Below are positions 34,642 to 44,963 of a stretch of DNA of 64,000 nt, piece after piece; the stretch's first letter is position 1, and every line of letters starts with the position of its first letter. The position numbers were made by a program, and so were the translations under genes. The notes beneath the pieces were generated by a model, which had not been told where the DNA came from, did not search any database, and was given only the letters and a program-made list of their open reading frames with translations. The DNA is from Fusibacter_C sp942493125. Lineage in GTDB: Bacteria > Bacillota > Clostridia > Peptostreptococcales > Acidaminobacteraceae. Location of the stretch: the NCBI GenBank assembly GCA_942493125.1, contig OW818667.1:2728001-2792000 (forward strand), in the 5' to 3' direction.

Positions 34642-36941
34642 TATATTTCATCTGGGTGAAGCGGTTTTGAAAAGAAATAACCTTGGCCGTTGTTGCAACC
34701 AAGCTCTTTAAGTGCATTGAGCGTTTCTAAGTCTTCGATGCCCTCCGCAATGGAATGCAGATTTAGCGCTCTGCACATATTTAATATCGTTAGGACGATG
34801 ATTCTAGACTGTTCATTGGTACAAATTTTGCTGATGAATGATTTGTCAATTTTCAGACTGTCGAGTGGAAGCTGCACGATATAGTTCAGAGACGAATAAC
34901 CGATGCCGAAGTCGTCGACAGCAATTCTCACACCAAGGTTTCTTATGGCTTTTAGCTTTTCAATTGTCGTGTCGATATTCTGAATCAGCACGCGCTCAGT
35001 AAGTTCAAGCTGTATTAAATACGGTTTCAAATGGTATTGTGCTAGCTTCGATTCCAAATAAGGAATAAAATTTTCATTTTCAAAGGTGTGCGCTGAGATG
35101 TTGATTGAAAGGATTTGCGATTCATTCCACATCTTTTGCTGTTTGAACGTCTCGTCGATTACCCAATTGTCAACTTCGTTAATCATGCCCATACGTTCAG
35201 CCAGATAGATGAACTCTTCTGGAGAAATGTAGCCTCTTATTGGGTGCTTCCATCTTATTAGCGCTTCAACATCGACCATCTTTTTATCAGATAAATTAAA
35301 AATAGGCTGATAAACTAAAGTGAATTGTTTTTCCTTTATGGCAATGATTAAATCTTCCTCTAGACTTCTTTGAACAAGCGCTTCGTTGTGTAGTGTCATG
35401 TCATAAAGGAACAGTTGATTGCCGCCATTGGACTTTGCCATATTTTTTGCGTGGGTCGCATGAAGCATCAGTTCATCTAGGCCTAAGTGTGGTTTAGATC
35501 TTGAAACAAAACCCATGCTAAATTTAAAAAACACCTTCTTACCATCTATAGAAAAGATTTTATTGAGTTCAGATAAAAGGAGCTTCGAAATACCAAGTGC
35601 GACGTTAGGCGTTGTATTCTGATCGAAATATAGGATGAACTCATCTCCTTTGCCGCGATAGGCGTTTACACCGTCGATGAGGTATGGCATAATGCGCCTT
35701 CCAATGTGATTAAGCGCTTGATCGCCATGTGTGTATCCGTATTGTTCGTTGTATTTTGAAAACTGATCTATAGAAATGAGCAATAGTGAATCTCCTTTAA
35801 TGGGTATCGCGGACTCACTCTGTCTATTGAATTCAGTTTCTAGAACATTGAGATTGGGGAAGGTTGTAATTGGATCATAATAAGTCAATCTCTTTATAGC
35901 ATCCATCATTTGATTGAAATTGATTGAAGCACGTCCGATTTCATCGTCAGTCGTGCGTTTTAAGCGAACAGACAAATCGCCAGAGGCGGCAGCCTGAAAG
36001 GCCTTATCAAGTTCAATAATAGGTGCGGTAACACGCTTTGCAAGCATAGAAGCCAATATCAATGCAATGAGGTTCAAAAAAATCGTTGTGATGAGAAATA
36101 GCAATCTAAAATTGTTGACGCTCTCATATAGCGAGTGTTCAGGGGCACCAATGTAAAGCCTCCAGTTCGTCCCAGCAATACTTGAAAAGGCGCTCAGATT
36201 CTTTGTTTGATTGAGTGTATAACTTGACATGCCTTCGTCACTTTCAAGGCTCTTACTGATAAACTGGGCCATTTGCACGTAATTGTGATTTCTGTCCGCT
36301 AGGGAATAGATATTGAGGTTGTTCGTTGAAAATGGCGTGTTGGTATTGGTAATGATATTGCCAGATTCATTTACAATGTAAGAAAACCCATTCTTGCCGT
36401 ACCCTTTGTTTCCAGCAATATCGGATATGGAATCGAGGTTGATATGCGCACCCATCACGCCGATGAGGGCACCATCCACATCTTTAATTGGGATGGTTGC
36501 AACGACGACCATATCGCCAGAGAGTCGACTTTGGAAAAAATCGGAATAGCCAGTTAAGCCATTTAGGGCATTTAAAAAATAGTCGCGCTCACCAACAAAG
36601 ACCGTATCTCCGGATAAATACATGGCGTTGCCTTCAAGATCTGCAACAAATGGTGTCTCAAAATAATCTAGAGGCAAACTTGATAAATAAGACAATTGAC
36701 GATCTATGTCCCCAGATTTTAGGGCATCTGATTCAGCAACGCGCGTTAATTGCTTCAACTGATAAGCCATCAAATTGCCAATAAACAGACTTGATTCATG
36801 CGTGATTAATCGTAGCGATTTAGTGATTTCTCCAATCGCAAGTTTGTTATAGTTTATGTATGCAAAGGCTGCCAATGTATTTGAAACTAACAGTATGATA
36901 AATAATCCCAGTAAAGTCGTACGCAATTTGATACTTTTCAT
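34641..36941 (-). CDS. Membrane dCACHE-HAMP-GGDEF(degenerate)-EAL protein
   Basis: 766 residues. Two membrane helices (about 8-28 and 278-300) flank an extracellular double-CACHE sensor; HAMP follows, then a GGDEF domain with motif KGDEF in RGKGDEFILYF, and an EAL domain with VEALIRW and DDFGIGYSSL. The altered first Gly suggests weak or no c-di-GMP synthesis, while the EAL residues look complete, so it is likelier a phosphodiesterase, possibly regulated by GTP binding at the KGDEF site. The ligand of the sensor is unknown. GGAG precedes the ATG. Terminated with the glutaredoxin gene. Confidence 0.88.
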   Translation of the reverse strand: MKSIKLRTTLLGLFIILLVSNTLAAFAYINYNKLAIGEITKSLRLITHESSLFIGNLMAYQLKQLTRVAESDALKSGDIDRQLSYLSSLPLDYFETPFVADLEGNAMYLSGDTVFVGERDYFLNALNGLTGYSDFFQSRLSGDMVVVATIPIKDVDGALIGVMGAHINLDSISDIAGNKGYGKNGFSYIVNESGNIITNTNTPFSTNNLNIYSLADRNHNYVQMAQFISKSLESDEGMSSYTLNQTKNLSAFSSIAGTNWRLYIGAPEHSLYESVNNFRLLFLITTIFLNLIALILASMLAKRVTAPIIELDKAFQAAASGDLSVRLKRTTDDEIGRASINFNQMMDAIKRLTYYDPITTFPNLNVLETEFNRQSESAIPIKGDSLLLISIDQFSKYNEQYGYTHGDQALNHIGRRIMPYLIDGVNAYRGKGDEFILYFDQNTTPNVALGISKLLLSELNKIFSIDGKKVFFKFSMGFVSRSKPHLGLDELMLHATHAKNMAKSNGGNQLFLYDMTLHNEALVQRSLEEDLIIAIKEKQFTLVYQPIFNLSDKKMVDVEALIRWKHPIRGYISPEEFIYLAERMGMINEVDNWVIDETFKQQKMWNESQILSINISAHTFENENFIPYLESKLAQYHLKPYLIQLELTERVLIQNIDTTIEKLKAIRNLGVRIAVDDFGIGYSSLNYIVQLPLDSLKIDKSFISKICTNEQSRIIVLTILNMCRALNLHSIAEGIEDLETLNALKELGCNNGQGYFFSKPLHPDEI

Positions 36942-37127
36942 TTTTTCTCCACCAAAGATAGCATAAATATGCTAATATTTGCAACATGTTCTCATTTTAA
37001 CACTATAAAAATATATAATCAACCGTGGTAATATAACGATTTATAATATAATTCTACCAAAAAAAGCGTTTGCTAATCATTCATGGGTATAAGTATTTTA
37101 ACTATGGAGTATCGAAAGGAGCTAAGT

Positions 37128-38144
37128 ATGTCACATCGTATTTTGAGGATTCAAAAAATTGATTTTCATTGGGAAATGGAAAATCCATTTATATTTTGTG
37201 CCCATCACAAAGACAATTACCCTAAAGGCAACGCGATGCAAGAACCAACGATATCCTTGACTGGACGGTCACTTGGCGATGATTTTGCAATAAAGGATGG
37301 GTTTAGAATGTATCATGGCACTAAGATACCCGGATTTCCAGTTCATCCACATCGTGGCTTTGAAACCGTGACTATTGTAACTAAAGGATTGATTGACCAT
37401 CATGATTCATTTGGATCAAAAGGGCGATATGGAAATGGCGATGTTCAGTGGCTCACTACTGGTTCAGGCTGTCAGCATGCTGAGATGTTTCCTCTTGTTT
37501 CAATGGAGGAAGAAAATCCATTAGAACTTTTTCAAGTATGGCTCAACTTGCCTGCAAAAGATAAATTCACAACTCCTGAGTATAAAATGCTATGGAATGA
37601 GGACATTCCTGTCATTTCAACAGGTCATGATGAAAACCCAAAATCAAAAGTGCGTATCATCGCGGGTGAATGGGATGGCATCAATGCAGTACCACCATGT
37701 GCAGCGTCATACGCAGCACAACCTAAAAACAAAGTGGGCATCTTTTTAATCGAGATGGCACCACATGCTGAGATTGTGTTAAAGGGCATTTCAAAGACAT
37801 TTATCAGAAATTTATATTTTTATCAAGGTTTGGGTACGATCCATGTCGGAGACGAAGATATTCCATCTTCAAGACGCATTAAATTGGATGGCAACGAAAA
37901 AGTTGAGGTTTTAAACGGCGATCATATAAGTTACTTATTGTTACTCGAAGGAGAGCCTATCAACGAGCCGATTGTAAGCTATGGTCCTTTTGTCATGAAT
38001 ACTGAGCACGAGATACAAAAAGCGTTCAGTGATTATCAGCACACGCATTTTGGCGGTTGGCCATGGAACCGACCAGATCCGATAAATCCTAGGGATTCTG
38101 GAAGATTTGCCCAATATATTGACGGTCACTATGAAAAAAGATAA
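37128..38144 (+). CDS. Pirin-family protein
   Basis: 338 residues with two cupin lobes. PGFPVHPHRGFETVTIV, IDHHDSFG, VQWLTTGSGCQHAEMFP are the N-lobe metal site. Some pirins are quercetin dioxygenases, others regulators. The ATG at 37128 (AAAGGAG upstream) was preferred over 37083, which has none. It is longer than the usual 280-300 residues at its C-terminus (HTHFGGWPWNRPDPINPRDSGRF). Confidence 0.88.
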   Translation: MSHRILRIQKIDFHWEMENPFIFCAHHKDNYPKGNAMQEPTISLTGRSLGDDFAIKDGFRMYHGTKIPGFPVHPHRGFETVTIVTKGLIDHHDSFGSKGRYGNGDVQWLTTGSGCQHAEMFPLVSMEEENPLELFQVWLNLPAKDKFTTPEYKMLWNEDIPVISTGHDENPKSKVRIIAGEWDGINAVPPCAASYAAQPKNKVGIFLIEMAPHAEIVLKGISKTFIRNLYFYQGLGTIHVGDEDIPSSRRIKLDGNEKVEVLNGDHISYLLLLEGEPINEPIVSYGPFVMNTEHEIQKAFSDYQHTHFGGWPWNRPDPINPRDSGRFAQYIDGHYEKR

Positions 38145-38206
38145 GCTAGTTGGGGCAATTTAGCTATTGCTCCTTTTTACTTTTTGAAATTGCAATAGGA
38201 GTTTAA

Positions 38207-40213
38207 ATGAAACCAAAAAGTAGCAATCAAAAGAAAATTTCCGCTAAGCTTTGGCTCTGGTCAATCGGTTTCGTCATCCCGTTTATTGTGATGTCGGCAC
38301 TCGTCACACATCATGACTATAAGGACTTAGCTCACATTGCTCAAGATATGGCGATACTTATTGCGTTTACGCTAATGGTCGTCTTTGTTTTGGTGCGCTT
38401 TATTATGAAGACACTCCTAAATCCTATGATTGATAACAGCGATGCAATAATGAATCGCAACCAAGAGCTGGAAAATGCAAACCAAGAAATTCAAGCGCTA
38501 TATGAAGAAATGAGTGCTTCTGAAGAGATGCTCAGGTATAACTACGAAGAACTCCAAAGTGTTAGAAGTGCACTTGAAGTGGAGAAGGACAATTATCGCA
38601 AAATTTTGATCGCTAGTAACGAAGCGTATTGGCAATATGATTTTTCAACAGGTGAATTCTTCATTACCAATTTTTCGAAGGAAATGACAGCGTCTAAGAC
38701 GCCATATGGTGATTTTTTTGATCGCATCTATAATGAAGATATCGACAAAGTGATTCATTACTTTAGTCCAGAATTTCAATATGAAACGCCAGTTTTTGAT
38801 GTGAAAATCAGAATGCGCATTGACAGCGTTGAACCGGTATACCACTGGTTCCAGTTGTTAGGTATCAGAGAAGGAAATGGCATTTTTGGGTCACTCACAG
38901 ATATACATCACGATGTCATCAACAAAGAGCGTATCGAATTTTACGCTTTTCACGATCCCGTGTTAGGGCTATATAACATGGATTTCTTAGGAGACATCGT
39001 CAACAATTTGTCTAAAACGGAAAACAATTCCGATTCACATATACTGCTCGTCGTCGGCGTTGTAGGCTTTAGTAGAATTCTGAATGCTTATGGAAAAAAT
39101 TTGACAGATATCATGCTATTCCAGCTAAGTGCTGAAATCAGCCATGTCTTTTCAGACGCACAATATATCTCGGTACTTCATAGCGGTCGATTTGCCATTT
39201 GGATGACCTGTGATGATCCGGGCAACTGTGCGCGCTCGCAAATGACAATGCTAGAAGCGTCGCTCTCAAGTAAGGTCGGTGTTTTCTCTAACATTGAGAT
39301 ACCAATCAATGTCGCTTATGGTGCGACACTTGTTACACGTCAAAAGGTTGACAGTGACAATTCACACGTTATTTCAGAAGCTGAAACCGCATTTGAATAC
39401 GCGGTAAACAGGAATTTTTTCCATCAGATTCAATGGTATGATGGTTCATTAAAAATAGCTAAAGATCGTGAACTTACAACGGAACAGCTTTTGCTAAAAG
39501 CCATTGAGAGAAATGAGCTTTATTTGACCTATCAACCACAATTTAACGCGTTGGAAAAAGGTGAAATCATCGGCTACGAGGCGCTTCTTAGATGGAAGAA
39601 CAAGACGTTGGGTTTTGTTGCGCCTATGGATTTTGTGCCACTGGCAGAATCTATCGATTACATCAACACAATTGGCCGTTTTGTCATAAAGGAAGCGATT
39701 TCGTTTATTCAAAAGAAAAATAAAGAAGGTAAAAACGTTAAAGTATCGATTAACGCATCATATAAGGAACTTCTGCAAAAAGACTATGTGAGCCATCTGT
39801 TAGAAACACTCAAAGCGCATGATGTGTCAATCAATCAACTGCATATCGAAATCACTGAAACGACGATCTCAGAATATATAGATGCTGTAAGAGATAATCT
39901 CATCGCACTGAACCAAAATGGTTTTGAGATGCATATGGACGATTTTGGAACGGGCTATTCATCGCTTTATCAATTGGGAAGAATGCCATTTAGCATTTTA
40001 AAAATTGACAAGAGCTTCGTGTGGGCCCTTACGAATGATACCAAAATGAGAGCCTTAACTAAGCTCATTATCGATATTGCACATAGGATGGATATGAAAA
40101 TTATCGCTGAGGGTGTTGAAAGTAGGCCGCAATATGACATTTTGGAATCCATGGGCTGCGACTATTATCAAGGTTACTTGCTCTCAAAACCACTATTGCC
40201 GAGCGAGATATGA
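38207..40213 (+). CDS. Membrane protein with degenerate GGDEF and EAL domain
   Basis: 668 residues. Two helices (about 14-33 and 46-68), a Gln/Glu-rich coiled coil (85-140), a PAS-like region (about 140-245), a GGDEF-like domain with no GGDEF (HSGRFAIWMTCD at the expected place), and an EAL domain with YEALLRWKN and MDDFGTGYSSL. The EAL metal residues look present, so it is a probable c-di-GMP phosphodiesterase. AGGAG precedes the ATG. The short periplasmic loop suggests sensing from inside or within the membrane. Confidence 0.87.
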   Translation: MKPKSSNQKKISAKLWLWSIGFVIPFIVMSALVTHHDYKDLAHIAQDMAILIAFTLMVVFVLVRFIMKTLLNPMIDNSDAIMNRNQELENANQEIQALYEEMSASEEMLRYNYEELQSVRSALEVEKDNYRKILIASNEAYWQYDFSTGEFFITNFSKEMTASKTPYGDFFDRIYNEDIDKVIHYFSPEFQYETPVFDVKIRMRIDSVEPVYHWFQLLGIREGNGIFGSLTDIHHDVINKERIEFYAFHDPVLGLYNMDFLGDIVNNLSKTENNSDSHILLVVGVVGFSRILNAYGKNLTDIMLFQLSAEISHVFSDAQYISVLHSGRFAIWMTCDDPGNCARSQMTMLEASLSSKVGVFSNIEIPINVAYGATLVTRQKVDSDNSHVISEAETAFEYAVNRNFFHQIQWYDGSLKIAKDRELTTEQLLLKAIERNELYLTYQPQFNALEKGEIIGYEALLRWKNKTLGFVAPMDFVPLAESIDYINTIGRFVIKEAISFIQKKNKEGKNVKVSINASYKELLQKDYVSHLLETLKAHDVSINQLHIEITETTISEYIDAVRDNLIALNQNGFEMHMDDFGTGYSSLYQLGRMPFSILKIDKSFVWALTNDTKMRALTKLIIDIAHRMDMKIIAEGVESRPQYDILESMGCDYYQGYLLSKPLLPSEI

Positions 40214-40239
40214 AAATCAAATAATAAATTTCAATAAAT

Positions 40240-40962
40240 CTATAGTTCGAAATAAGAAAGGTCTTTTATCAGTATTTTCTTACTGTCTTTTAGCTCGAGA
40301 ATTTCCTCTTGCGCCAGCTGTGACAGTTTTCTACTGATAGTTTCGCGCGTGACGCCAACGAAATTCGCCATGTCTTCTCGAGTGAGTTGAAGGTGAATGA
40401 TGGTGCCCTTTGTCGTCTTTTCCTTGGACTGATCGATGAGCTGCTTGAGTAAAAATTTAAGTCTAATATCGGCATCATTAGATGAGATGGCGCCAACCAG
40501 CTTTTCAAGTGAAGAGATTTTTTCGTGTGTTGAAGCCAGAATGGCGAATATAATTTCAGGATTTGCCTTTAAAAAGGCATCAAAGCTTTTTTTGGGAATC
40601 GTACATAAAAAGCTTTCTTTTATGGCGATCAGGTCGTATACAGCGGGTTCGCTTTTTAATAGGGCAAGCTCTCCAATGCAATCGCCATCATTTAACAAAT
40701 AGAGGATTTGTTCTTTTCCATCTTCTTGATAGGACGATGCCTTAAGTGTGCCACTGTTGACGATGTAAAGCCTATCGTATGCGTCGCCAACACGCATGAT
40801 GGTCTCGCCTTTTTTATAATGCTTGCGCTCGATCAGTTCTATGACTGCTTCAAGCTGAGATGCGCTCAAGTTGCTGAACAGAGAAACTTTTTTGGCACAA
40901 AGTGAATGTCCACATGTTACACAGCCGTTAACGGGAAAATGTTCTGAATGAATGGCTTTCAT
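40240..40962 (-). CDS. Crp/Fnr-type regulator with N-terminal cysteines
   Basis: 240 residues. Three N-terminal cysteines (14, 17, 22: CVTCGHSLC) precede a cyclic-nucleotide-fold (about 27-150) and a winged helix (LTREDMANFVGVTRETISRKLSQL). The Cys cluster suggests an Fe-S sensor of O2 or NO; a fourth ligand is not obvious at the N-terminus (internal Cys occur at about 95 and 115). Divergent from the RIC gene, it may control it and the flavodiiron gene. I found no clear FNR-type TTGAT-N4-ATCAA site between them. Confidence 0.88.
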   Translation of the reverse strand: MKAIHSEHFPVNGCVTCGHSLCAKKVSLFSNLSASQLEAVIELIERKHYKKGETIMRVGDAYDRLYIVNSGTLKASSYQEDGKEQILYLLNDGDCIGELALLKSEPAVYDLIAIKESFLCTIPKKSFDAFLKANPEIIFAILASTHEKISSLEKLVGAISSNDADIRLKFLLKQLIDQSKEKTTKGTIIHLQLTREDMANFVGVTRETISRKLSQLAQEEILELKDSKKILIKDLSYFEL

Positions 40963-41109
40963 TCTAACCTCCTAAGTATGCTATTTCCTTAATTATAACA
41001 TATTTTAAAAAGTGTGCGCCAAATCACAGGATGAATCATTTTCAAATGGTAAGATGGGTTCAAGATGAATATGGAAATAACAATTTCCTCAAATAATAGG
41101 AGGCACAAA

Positions 41110-41799
41110 ATGGAACTTACAAAAATGAATCAATTGGAACATCTAACCATAGGTGAGGTGGTGACAAAGCACCCGGAAATCGTGAAAGTCCTTATGGATT
41201 TTCAAGTTGATTTTTGCTGTGGAGGCGATAGAAATGTGATGGACGCTATTAAGCGAGATACTGAAAATGTTGAAGAACTCGTAAAAGCGGCTGATTCAGC
41301 ACTTGAAGCAGCTAGTGCATTTTCGATAGATGGTGGTGAGAAAGTGACACTATCAGATTTCACAAATGAACAGCTGATCGATCGCATTCTCATGACGCAT
41401 CACAAATACTTAAAAGAGACGATGCCGAAACTCTCTGAACTCATGTACAAGGTTTTGACGGTTCATGGCGAGCACCATCCAGAACTTTATATCGTGCATA
41501 AGCTATACGGAAATTTGAAAACGGAGCTTGAAGGACACATGACAAAGGAAGAGAAGAGACTGTTTCCGATGATCTTAGCTGGAAGTGAAGGCGTTGAAAT
41601 CTTGATCGAAGAGCTGGAGAATGAACACGTAGGAGCTGGTGATATCTTGCACACTTTGACTGAAGTGACGGACCATTTTACATTGCCAAAAGACGCATGT
41701 ACATCATATGGCATGGTTTACGATATGCTAAAAACACTTGTTGCGGATATGTATATGCATGTTCATACTGAGAACAACATTTTGTTTAAAAGGTTCTAG
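41110..41799 (+). CDS. RIC/ScdA-type di-iron repair protein
   Basis: 229 residues. N-terminal DUF542 (TIGEVVTKHPEIVKVLMDFQ, VDFCCGGDRNV) followed by a hemerythrin-like domain with His ligands: MTHHKYLK, VHGEHHPE, EGHMTKEEKRLFP, ENEHVGAGDIL, MHVHTENN. Members restore Fe-S clusters damaged by NO or oxygen. Its ATG follows AGGAGG, in a leader similar to that of glutaredoxin. The flavodiiron gene follows 118 nt on. Confidence 0.9.
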   Translation: MELTKMNQLEHLTIGEVVTKHPEIVKVLMDFQVDFCCGGDRNVMDAIKRDTENVEELVKAADSALEAASAFSIDGGEKVTLSDFTNEQLIDRILMTHHKYLKETMPKLSELMYKVLTVHGEHHPELYIVHKLYGNLKTELEGHMTKEEKRLFPMILAGSEGVEILIEELENEHVGAGDILHTLTEVTDHFTLPKDACTSYGMVYDMLKTLVADMYMHVHTENNILFKRF

Positions 41800-41917
41800 A
41801 AAATCGGATCAACTTTTTTCAAATAATAATGATATTAATATAATATGTTTATAAATACGGACTATAAGGGTATAATTTAAAGGTGTCATACTAAACGAGT
41901 ATGGAGAGGAGAAAAAT

Positions 41918-43102
41918 ATGTTCAAGATCAATGATCGCGTTACATGGGTAGGCAAAATCGACTGGGATCTCAAAAAATTTCACGGAGAAGAGTATTCAAC
42001 ACACAGAGGATCATCGTATAACTCATATTTAATTCAAGATGATAAGACAGTTCTGATCGATACTGTGTGGGCACCATATGATGAAGAATATGTGACGAAC
42101 CTCAAAAAAGTCATCGACCTGAATAAAATCGATTATATCATCGCAAACCATGCAGAAGTGGACCACAGTGGTAGCTTACCAGAAATTATGAAAGAGATTC
42201 CAAATACGCCAATCTATTGTACTGCTAACGGTGTGAAATCGCTTAAAGGCCATTATCATCAAGACTGGAATTTCGTCGTCGTCAAAACAGGCGATGTTCT
42301 CGACCTTGGTGCAGGCAAACTCATCTTTATCGAAGCACCAATGTTACACTGGCCTGACAGTATGTTTGAATATTATACGAAGGATGAAATCCTATTTAGC
42401 AATGACGCATTTGGTCAACACTACGCTTCTGAATTCATGTACAACGATTTGGTGGATCAAGGCGAGCTATTCCAAGAAGCGATCAAATATTATGCCAATA
42501 TACTCACACCATTCAGCCCGCTTGTTACCAAGAAAATCACTGAAGTGCTTGGTTTCAATGTACCCGTTGGCATGATTTGTCCATCACATGGTATTATATG
42601 GCGCGATAATCCCGTTCAGATTGTTCAAAAGTATTTAGAGTGGGCAGATAGCTATCAAGAACATCAAGTGACGATCATCTACGATACGATGTGGGAAGCA
42701 ACGCGGAAAATGGCCGATGCCATCGCACAAGGTGTCAAAGAAGTGGACCCAACGCTCAACATCAAGTTGTATAATGTCAGCAAGATTGATAAAAACGACG
42801 TCATCTCTGAAGTGTTTAAAGCCAAACTCGTAATCGCAGGTTCTTCAACAATCAACAAAGGCATCTTATCTGCCATGGCTTCTACGATAGAGATCATGAA
42901 AGGTCTTAAATTTAAAAATAAAAAAGCTGCAGGTTTTGGCAGCTACGGTTGGAGCGGTGAATCACCTAAGCATATGACTCAAGAACTTGAAGCATGTGGT
43001 TTTGAGATTCTTGAAGAAGGTCTCGGTGTCCTTTGGAAGCCAGATGAGGCAGCACTTGAAATCTGTAGAGAATACGGTAGAAAATTAGCTGCGAAGTTAT
43101 AA
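41918..43102 (+). CDS. A-type flavoprotein (flavodiiron oxygen/NO reductase)
   Basis: 394 residues: MBL-type diiron domain with HAEVDH at 78-83, a later His in APMLHWPDSM, the bridging Asp in LFSNDAFGQHY and His in CPSHG, then a flavodoxin-like domain from about 255 (TIIYDTMWEATRKMA). It reduces O2 to water, or NO to N2O, with electrons from rubredoxin or another carrier. A -10 TATAAT at 41871 and a CATACT/AGTATG hairpin just before AGAGGAG are visible. In this neighbourhood it points to oxygen/nitrosative defence. Confidence 0.94.
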   Translation: MFKINDRVTWVGKIDWDLKKFHGEEYSTHRGSSYNSYLIQDDKTVLIDTVWAPYDEEYVTNLKKVIDLNKIDYIIANHAEVDHSGSLPEIMKEIPNTPIYCTANGVKSLKGHYHQDWNFVVVKTGDVLDLGAGKLIFIEAPMLHWPDSMFEYYTKDEILFSNDAFGQHYASEFMYNDLVDQGELFQEAIKYYANILTPFSPLVTKKITEVLGFNVPVGMICPSHGIIWRDNPVQIVQKYLEWADSYQEHQVTIIYDTMWEATRKMADAIAQGVKEVDPTLNIKLYNVSKIDKNDVISEVFKAKLVIAGSSTINKGILSAMASTIEIMKGLKFKNKKAAGFGSYGWSGESPKHMTQELEACGFEILEEGLGVLWKPDEAALEICREYGRKLAAKL

Positions 43103-43120
43103 AAGTAAATATATAAGAAT

Positions 43121-43157
43121 AAACGCCTCAGATATCATTTCGGTATCTGAGGCGTTT
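43121..43157. terminator. Bidirectional terminator
   Basis: Fourteen-bp stem AAACGCCTCAGATA/TATCTGAGGCGTTT, 9-nt loop, followed by T-run. It lies between convergent fprA-type and aspartate decarboxylase genes. Confidence 0.93.
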
Positions 43158-43171
43158 TTGCATGTGAACTA

Positions 43172-44800
43172 TTATATTATGGATTGCCATTCAAGGACAT
43201 AATCATCCAGGACCTTGCTAAGCTCATGTCCAATTTTTGAGTAGGCATCATCGTTCAAATTAGCGAGTGAGATTCTGATTGACCACTCTGGACCATTGAA
43301 ACCACTACCACTTAGGAGCACTATGGAAGATTTTTCAGCAAGACGGATGAGAATATCAACGGGTTTATAATGGGTTTTGAGGTAAGAAGCAAAAGCTTTC
43401 CCATGATAATTCTCTGCGAGCTCCAAGATGTCAAACTGCGTATAATAGGCGGCATCCAGTGGATCTACTGGTACGGACATGCCCAAACCTTCATAAAGCA
43501 ACTGTTGACGGCGACGACAAATCTGTTGTGTCAGTTTTTTATAGCGATCGTCAGCATCCACGAGTGCAAAAACTGAGAAGAATGCCATTTGAACCTGTTG
43601 TGGTGTCGAGAGTCCAGCGGTGTGATTGAGCGCGACTTGACGGCTATCCGCAACTATGCGATCGATAAAAGCGATGTCGTCTTGATTGCTAGACATACCG
43701 CTATATCGTCTTCTTGCTCTTTCCTTCTTATCTTCGGACTGTTCTCTTAAAAGCTTGTCAAAGACGTTGACCTCATTTAACACAATCGTTCCAAGTCGCC
43801 AGCCCGTCACGCCAAAATACTTGGAATAGGAATAGACGCCTATGGTGTTATATGGCAAATCCGCCATAAGTGACGTGAAGTCATCTACGAAAGTACTGTA
43901 AACGTCATCGGAGATAATCATCAAATCTGGATTGTCATTGAGAACGACTTGCTTCAGATGACTGACAGTACCAGCTTTCATAGAAATGGACGCCGGGTTG
44001 CTAGGATTGACGATAAACAATGCCTTTATGGACGTGTCTTTGAGCTTATCAATTTCTTTATTTGAATGTTGCCAAGTTTTTACCCCATTGGCATCTACTT
44101 CATCTGCCAATATATAGACAACTTCAAAGTCATATCTCGGCAAATGTGGTATTTCTAGATAAGGTGTGAAAATTGGAGTCATGAGCGCTATTTTATCACC
44201 TTTTGATAAAATGTTGTTGGCTATTAGTGAGTCGAAAATATAACACATGGCGGCCGTGGCGCCTTCAACGGCAAACGTCTTGAATTTGTCTTTAATATGT
44301 CTATGATAACAAAGCTCTTTTAGCAGATAATCGTTCACAACGGTTTCGATGTGGCGTAACATTCTGTCGGGATTTGGGTAGTTATCACCAATGATGCCAT
44401 CGACGAGTTCATAGACCCAGGTATCAGGTTCGAAACGTTTAACATCAATGCCATAGTCGATAATCATTTTGAGAAGTTCCATACCAGGTGATTCAGAATG
44501 TGTTTCATAGTATGTCATGAATCTTTGTGAAATGCCACTTTTTGACGCCATCCCGGCAAGATCGTTATCGTTCCAAGATCTTCTACATTCAGTAACTGCA
44601 AATTGTCCAAATGTAAAGAACGCTTCACGTGGTGTGGCCGCAATCCAATTGGGATTGCCCCTGCCAGCATCGAGGAGTAGCTGTGTACTGTTGAGCTTAG
44701 AGTCTTCTGCGAGTTCAATCAATTTGTCCTTAAGTTCGAAGGGACTGACTTTTCCATAGATTGCCTCAATTTCTTTTCGTTGAAGGTTGATTTTATCCAT
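43172..44800 (-). CDS. Aspartate 4-decarboxylase (PLP)
   Basis: 542 residues, close to the length of AspD-type enzymes (about 530-550). Elements: LLLDAGRGNPNWIA, AVEGATAAMCYIFD, LFIVNPSNPAS, ISDDVYSTFVDDF, and the PLP Lys in YSYSKYFGVTGWRLG. The reaction is L-aspartate to L-alanine plus CO2, with some transaminase activity. GAGG-type AGAGGAAATACTT gives the ATG at 44800; an earlier start at 44848 lacks support. It has its own promoter and stands alone. No aspartate:alanine antiporter is seen next to it. Confidence 0.9.
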   Translation of the reverse strand: MDKINLQRKEIEAIYGKVSPFELKDKLIELAEDSKLNSTQLLLDAGRGNPNWIAATPREAFFTFGQFAVTECRRSWNDNDLAGMASKSGISQRFMTYYETHSESPGMELLKMIIDYGIDVKRFEPDTWVYELVDGIIGDNYPNPDRMLRHIETVVNDYLLKELCYHRHIKDKFKTFAVEGATAAMCYIFDSLIANNILSKGDKIALMTPIFTPYLEIPHLPRYDFEVVYILADEVDANGVKTWQHSNKEIDKLKDTSIKALFIVNPSNPASISMKAGTVSHLKQVVLNDNPDLMIISDDVYSTFVDDFTSLMADLPYNTIGVYSYSKYFGVTGWRLGTIVLNEVNVFDKLLREQSEDKKERARRRYSGMSSNQDDIAFIDRIVADSRQVALNHTAGLSTPQQVQMAFFSVFALVDADDRYKKLTQQICRRRQQLLYEGLGMSVPVDPLDAAYYTQFDILELAENYHGKAFASYLKTHYKPVDILIRLAEKSSIVLLSGSGFNGPEWSIRISLANLNDDAYSKIGHELSKVLDDYVLEWQSII

Positions 44801-44856
44801 AAGTATTTCCTCTCTGATTCGTAATCGACATATCTCAGTTGAATGCAATTTCCTAA

Positions 44857-44885
44857 ATTATAGCATGGCAGTAAAACGCTTTGAA
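44857..44885 (-). promoter_or_regulatory. Promoter of the aspartate decarboxylase gene
   Basis: On the minus strand, TTCAAA (44885-44880), 17-bp spacer, TATAAT (44862-44857), about 57 nt before the ATG. Confidence 0.6.
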
Positions 44886-44923
44886 TAATATATGTAAGGC
44901 ATTACCGTTTCTTTATATAAAAA

Positions 44924-44953
44924 AATAAGGTGTTTCGAAGAATTCACCTTATT
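44924..44953 (-). terminator. Terminator of the esterase/regulator operon
   Basis: Nine-bp stem (AATAAGGTG with CACCTTATT); the T-run follows on the minus strand. Confidence 0.8.
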
Positions 44954-44963
44954 ATGCATAGCA

